From Naegleria lovaniensis (Eukaryota; Heterolobosea; Eutetramitea; Acrasida; Naegleriidae): DNA of 64,000 nucleotides. The notes beneath the pieces were generated by a model that saw only the letters and a program-made list of their open reading frames with translations, was not told where the DNA came from and ran no database searches. The stretch covers positions 310,001 through 374,000 of the forward strand of contig NW_025407834.1 in the NCBI RefSeq assembly GCF_003324165.1, in the 5' to 3' direction. This document shows positions 59,720-64,000 of this stretch, piece after piece; position 1 is the stretch's first letter; every line of letters begins with the position of its first letter. The position numbers and the translations under genes were made by a program.

Positions 59720-61673
59720 TTATTTTTCCATAATCACTGTAGCTCCATTCAACATGAAAGGATGTAAACACTCTGGTATTCTTACACCCAATTTACCAGT
59801 CTTTTCATCGTAGAATTGATTCTTTTCCAAAATTGCAATCATGGCACGTGGCACAGCCATTGCAGTTCCATTCAAGGTGTGAGGATAGAATGATTTAAAT
59901 CTCACAAAATCAACCTTGTATCGTATATTCAATTTTCTAGATTGATAATCTGTACAATTACTGGCACTTGACACTTCTCCAAATCCTCCTCTACTTGGAA
60001 TGTATGCCTCCATATCAATCTTTCTATGAGCTGGATTACCCAAATCATTACATGGCATGTCCAATATTTGGAAAGAAAGACCCAATTCAGAAAATATTTC
60101 TTCTTGAATTTGAATAATTTCTTCCAATAGCTCTTCACTCTTTTCAGGTGTACAATAAATAAACATTTCAACTTTGGTGAATTGGTGAACACGATAGAGA
60201 CCTCGATCTTTAGCACCAGCAGCACCAGCTTCCGTTCTAAAACAATGACTCAATCCAGCATATTTAATGTATGGTGTAGAGTTGATATGATTCGTAGTAG
60301 TAGTAGTAGTTGCACTATTCGTTGTAGTAGTAGTAGTCATATTACTCGTAGTAGTAGTAGTAGTCATATTACTCGTAGTAGTAGTAATAGTGCCAGTTGC
60401 ACTACTAGTCGTTTCATCAAAGAACAGAATGACCTTATTGGCATGTAGTGCAGCTAACCCAATTTCACTCGTTCCAATGAGACATAATTGATCACTTGAA
60501 TTCGTTTCATTATTGCTGCTACTGCTGCTACTGCTATTGCTACCATTATTGCTGCTACTGCTATTGCTACCATTATTGCTGCTGCTACTACCACTACTGC
60601 TACTACTATTATTACTATTTTCAATTCTATATATTTGAGAATGTTCTCCACGTGGTTGAAATCCACATCCCTCTACAATGTGTTGTTTCATCAATTCTGG
60701 TGGCATGATCATTTTAAATCCCTTCTTCATTAATTTCGAAATTGCAAAGTTTTGAAGTGCAATTTCTAAGAGAACTCCTTCATTCTTTAAAAAGAAGAAT
60801 TTTGGTCCTGAACATTCATTGGCTGATTCAAATAGATTCAATCTCTCACAAATTTCAAAATGAGAAAGTTTGGGTGATGTGGTGGTTGGCAAAGTGTTCA
60901 AATTTTCATTCAAATTTTCATTCACATATTTAATCACTCTGGGCTGATTAGAATTCTCTTTACAATAGTTCATTACTTGTGGATGTGTAAAATTTGGTAA
61001 TTTGACTGCCTTCTCTTGTAAAGAATTGAATAAATTGGTTTTTCCTTTTCCATAGATTGAGTGAGTGTTTTGTATTGTTTTCCAATTTGTTTCCAAAAAT
61101 CAGACTTCTTGTTTGTTAAATCTGATTGACTTTGAGATTGTTCAGTAATTTGAGATGGTAATTGATCCAATGTTCTTTTACCTGCCAAATACTCTGCAAT
61201 TTCTCTTCTTAAAAATTGAACATGTTCACATTCAGATTCTAATTTGGTATATTCTTGATATAATTGAATAATTTCATCAACATTAATTGAATCTAATGGT
61301 AGTTCTCTTAATTTAATATTTTCAATCATTTCATCTCTTCTTTGAACGAGTTGTTCAAAATTGAAAATGAATGAATAGGAGATGGAGGAGTGAAGGAAGA
61401 GAGAGAGTTTGAAGAGTCATTGATCTTTGAAGCCTTGTTGTTGTTGGAGAATAGACTTGAATGATAGTAGTAGAAGTGGTGCTGCTGCTGCTGACTATCA
61501 ACGACCATGGATGATATTCCGAAAGGATTCAATAGGAAAGTAGTACCTCTACCACCCCCACCAACACGTAAATTCATACCCGTTGCACAGAAGAAGAAGG
61601 GCTTGAGAGAGTGGCCACTGGTCGGATAGCCTCTCCATCGAGTCAAGTGGGTTGATGAAACAAAGCGGTTCAT
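59720..61673 (-). CDS. SARS2: Seryl-tRNA synthetase, probably mitochondrial, two frame breaks
   Basis: A basic presequence (MNRFVSSTHLTRWRGYPTSG) precedes the tRNA-binding helical arm (FEQLVQRRDEMIENIKLREL, then IIQLYQEYTKLESECEHVQF). The class II core has motif 1-like FAISKLMKKGFKMIMPPELM, motif 2 HCFRTEAGAAGAKDRGLYRV then HQFTKVEMF, and motif 3 NGTAMAVPRAMIAILEKNQF. DYQSRKLNIRYK is the usual Ser-binding strand. Frames change near 61330-61400 and at the A5 run 61039-61043 (EKEK to NLFNSLQ); each fits one missing base. Two Ser/Asn/Thr microsatellite inserts interrupt the catalytic domain. The 5' end faces the EDEM gene. Confidence 0.85.
60291..60400. repeat. AGT trinucleotide microsatellite in the SerRS gene
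   Basis: Runs of agt with interspersed catatt act units; a 27-29 bp unit (catattactcgtagtagtagtag) is repeated. They encode TTTTSNM-type repeats on the minus strand inside the catalytic domain. Confidence 0.85.
60505..60614. repeat. GCT/ACT microsatellite in the SerRS gene
   Basis: Triplet repeats of gct, act and att form a higher-order unit (gctgctactgctattgctaccatt) present about twice; encode Ser/Asn/Gly tracts on the minus strand. Confidence 0.85.
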
Positions 61674-61892
61674 ATGTTGGAGTGAGATGAATATTTTTTG
61701 TGGTGTGTGTTTGCTTTCACAAAAAATGTCCAATTGGCATGTCCTCATTTTGGAACAACAACTCTCTCCGAAAAGAATACTAGTTGCAAATCATCTTCAG
61801 AAAATCGAATAAGCCATCATCATCCAACAAGGCCTCTTTTTAAACATTTAAAATGTTCATCACTTCTACCACTCATCTCCCATTTAGCAGCC

Positions 61893-63820
61893 ATGTTCCT
61901 TGTATTACTTACTGCTGTTCATTATTTATTTATTGTTACAACAAACAATTTATATTTTCCGAGAATGATGAATGAAATTTCAAGAAGAATTGTTGTAGAG
62001 AATGAATCATGGTACGATCATCATTCTCAACCATTATCATTTATACATGTTCATGGAATGACCATTCAAGAACAATCTCAAATAGCCTCTCAAATCAAAG
62101 AAGTATTTAAATTTTCATTCAATTCCTATATGAAACATGCATTTCCCTATGATGAATTAAAACCAATATCTTGTAGTGGTATTAGCACATGGGGTAATTA
62201 TTCATTGACTCTCATTGACTCTCTTGATACTCTCTATATTATGAATTTACATGACGAATTTAAAATGGGAGTTGAATACGTATTAGATCATTTCAAAGAT
62301 TTTCATTTTGATTCCCATGTGTCTGTGTTTGAAACGAATATTCGAATATTAGGAGGATTATTGAGTGCACATTTGTTGGCCTTAAAACATGATTGGTATC
62401 GAGAGAGAATTCGGAACCATGGAAGTATGACCACAACGGTAGAACCTGTATCATTGAGCGAGGCTTCTAGATCCTCTTCTACCACTCCAATAATCACCAA
62501 ACATCATTCCCTTCTCACTTTGAGTATTGATTTATGTGAGAGGCTGATCAAAGCCTTTGATACACCCACTCATATACCGTATGGTATGGTACACTTTACA
62601 CAAGGTGTTCTCAAAAATGAAAGTCAAGTCACAGCAGCAGCAGGTGGAGGTACGTTGAAAATAATTTCTTGTCTCGTGAATGCCATTCATTGGTACTAAC
62701 AAATATATTCAATAATGGAAACTTGAATGGTTGCATAATTCTCTATTGCGATTCACAATATACTACTACATCAATACATACAGGTACCTTTCTCATGGAA
62801 TTTGGATTATTGTCCTATCTCACTGGTAACATGAAATATTATGATTATGCGAAGAGAGCATCACTTGCATTGTATTTATTAAGAGATCCAAATACTAATC
62901 TCATTGGTAATCATGTTAATATTATCAATGGACACTGGACACATCGTGAGAGTGGTATTGGTGCTAGTTGTGATAGTTTCTTTGAATATCTATTGAAAGG
63001 TTTCATGTTATTTAGAGATGAAGATTTAATTCAAATGTTTAAAACATGCTATGATGGTATTATGAAACATGTCTATAGAGAACCATGGTATAGTGATGTA
63101 GATATGAAGACATCCAAGTTGACATTTGGGTTATACAATTCTTTGGCATCATTTTGGCCAGGACTACAAACACTCTATGGTCATGATTTTGAAAAGGCAA
63201 AAAAGACCTTAAATGCCATATTTGGTATATGGCGGTTGCATGGAGTAATTCCAGAAGGATTTAATTTATATGTATCAAAAGCACAGAAAGGTCAAATGCC
63301 ATATCCATTGAGACCTGAATTGATTGAAAGTGTGTATCATTTGTACAAATTTGATGGATCTAGAGACTCTTCTTATTTGTATATGGCAAGAGATTTCTTG
63401 ACAGGGTTACAAGTTGTATGCAAAACAAAATGTGGTTATGCTGTGGTGAAAGATAGTGAATCTAAATTACTGGAAGATCGAATGGAGTCATTCTTTCTAA
63501 GCGAAACATTGAAATATTTATATTTAATTTTTGATCCTTATAATTTTGTTCATTGGAATGAAGAAAGTGGACAAGAAGAATTACTCTACACATTCAATAC
63601 TGAGGCTCATATCATTCCTTTGAATTTACATGAATATTTGAAAAAGTATAATACCAAAATGGAAGATGGAGGTGATATTGAACATAGTTCGACGAGTAGT
63701 AGTGTCACCACCACTGGTAATTCTCAATTCCAACAATTGTTACATTTATTCAACAAGAGAGTTCATATGAGCAACAACCAAATGTTTGCTCAAAAAGGTT
63801 CTTCACACATTCCAAAATGA
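61893..63820 (+). CDS. EDEM-type GH47 alpha-mannosidase-like protein, two exons, 597 aa
   Basis: Exons are 61893-62649 and 62784-63820; the 134-bp intron (gtacgt ... atacag) joins as AAAGGGTFLMEFG. The start MFLVLLTAVHYLFIV is a signal sequence or anchor for ER entry. GH47 landmarks are FNSYMKHAFPYDELKPISC, GNYSLTLIDSLDTLYIM, SVFETNIRILGGLLSAHLLA, HWTHRESGIGASCDSFFEYL, LRPELIESVYHLYKFDG and DRMESFFLSETLKYLYLIFD. EDEM proteins trim or recognise mannose on misfolded glycoproteins for ER-associated degradation. A Ser/Thr insert (residues ~190-215) interrupts the early domain. A Thr/Ser-rich tail follows; no KDEL-type retention signal is present. Confidence 0.92.
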
Positions 63821-64000
63821 ACCTTATGTATACAAATTGGCATGATCGATAGGGATACATGCAACACGTAAGACACAATCATCATATAGACTCCATTCAT
63901 CGACCACACACACACTCTTGATAAATCAGGAGTACTCACTCGAGTCATTGTCAACTTTTGTCCAACACATTTTGAAAGTGATACATACCATTGCACACAC
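63821..64000. other. 3' flank of the EDEM gene
   Basis: No feature recognised up to the right window edge. Confidence 0.3.

Overview
The window reads as nuclear DNA of a free-living protist, most likely a heterolobosean amoeba such as Naegleria. This is an inference from several things seen here. Genes are packed on both strands with gaps often under 100 bp. Many genes have no intron, and the introns present are mostly 50-165 bp with GTAAGT/GTATGT...AG ends. Start codons usually follow a short A run. Many proteins carry long Asn/Ser/Thr/Gln tracts. Signalling genes are plentiful: RGS, G-alpha, C2, PX-ELMO and CRAL-TRIO.

Layout, left to right. 1-9 kb: end of a CAMK/AMPK-type kinase, a mitochondrial PPR-like protein, a possible 54-residue two-exon gene, a membrane RGS protein, a coiled-coil protein, a two-exon conserved unknown and a possible three-exon 69-residue gene. 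9-19 kb: a Q/N/S-rich candidate regulator, a four-exon membrane subtilisin, an unknown protein and a C2/F-box/kelch protein. 19-32 kb: a small Lys-rich protein, mitochondrial EF-P, acyl-CoA-binding protein, a Cys/His-rich protein, a DDB1/CPSF-A-like propeller, a membrane protein, a CRAL-TRIO protein, an ORC/Cdc6-type ATPase, a protein with TQT motifs and a thioredoxin-fold protein without its cysteines. 32-48 kb: arginyl-tRNA synthetase with an inserted tRNA-binding OB domain, PP1 inhibitor-3, ATG7, an aberrant G-alpha, PX-ELMO, mitochondrial 2-amino-3-ketobutyrate CoA ligase, VPS26C and DTWD1. 48-52.6 kb: a CACTA-like DNA transposon with two divergent genes and a dense TTRACG array at its left end. 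53-64 kb: a USP deubiquitinase, DNA polymerase eta, a mitochondrial Era GTPase, mitochondrial-type seryl-tRNA synthetase and an EDEM-type mannosidase.

Functional themes are organelle translation (EF-P, Era, SerRS, PPR), proteostasis and trafficking (ATG7, USP, VPS26C, EDEM) and G-protein/lipid signalling. I saw no operon-like grouping, rRNA, CRISPR array or convincing tRNA.

About ten otherwise convincing genes change frame once or more with no usable intron. Nearly every case fits one missing base, often in a short A/T run. This suggests indel errors in the assembly or a decayed allele, so whole-gene spans are given with breaks noted. No previously undescribed system is proven. The strongest novelties are the ArgRS domain insertion, the C2-F-box-kelch and PX-ELMO architectures, the G-alpha with altered catalytic motifs, and the TTRACG-ended transposon.
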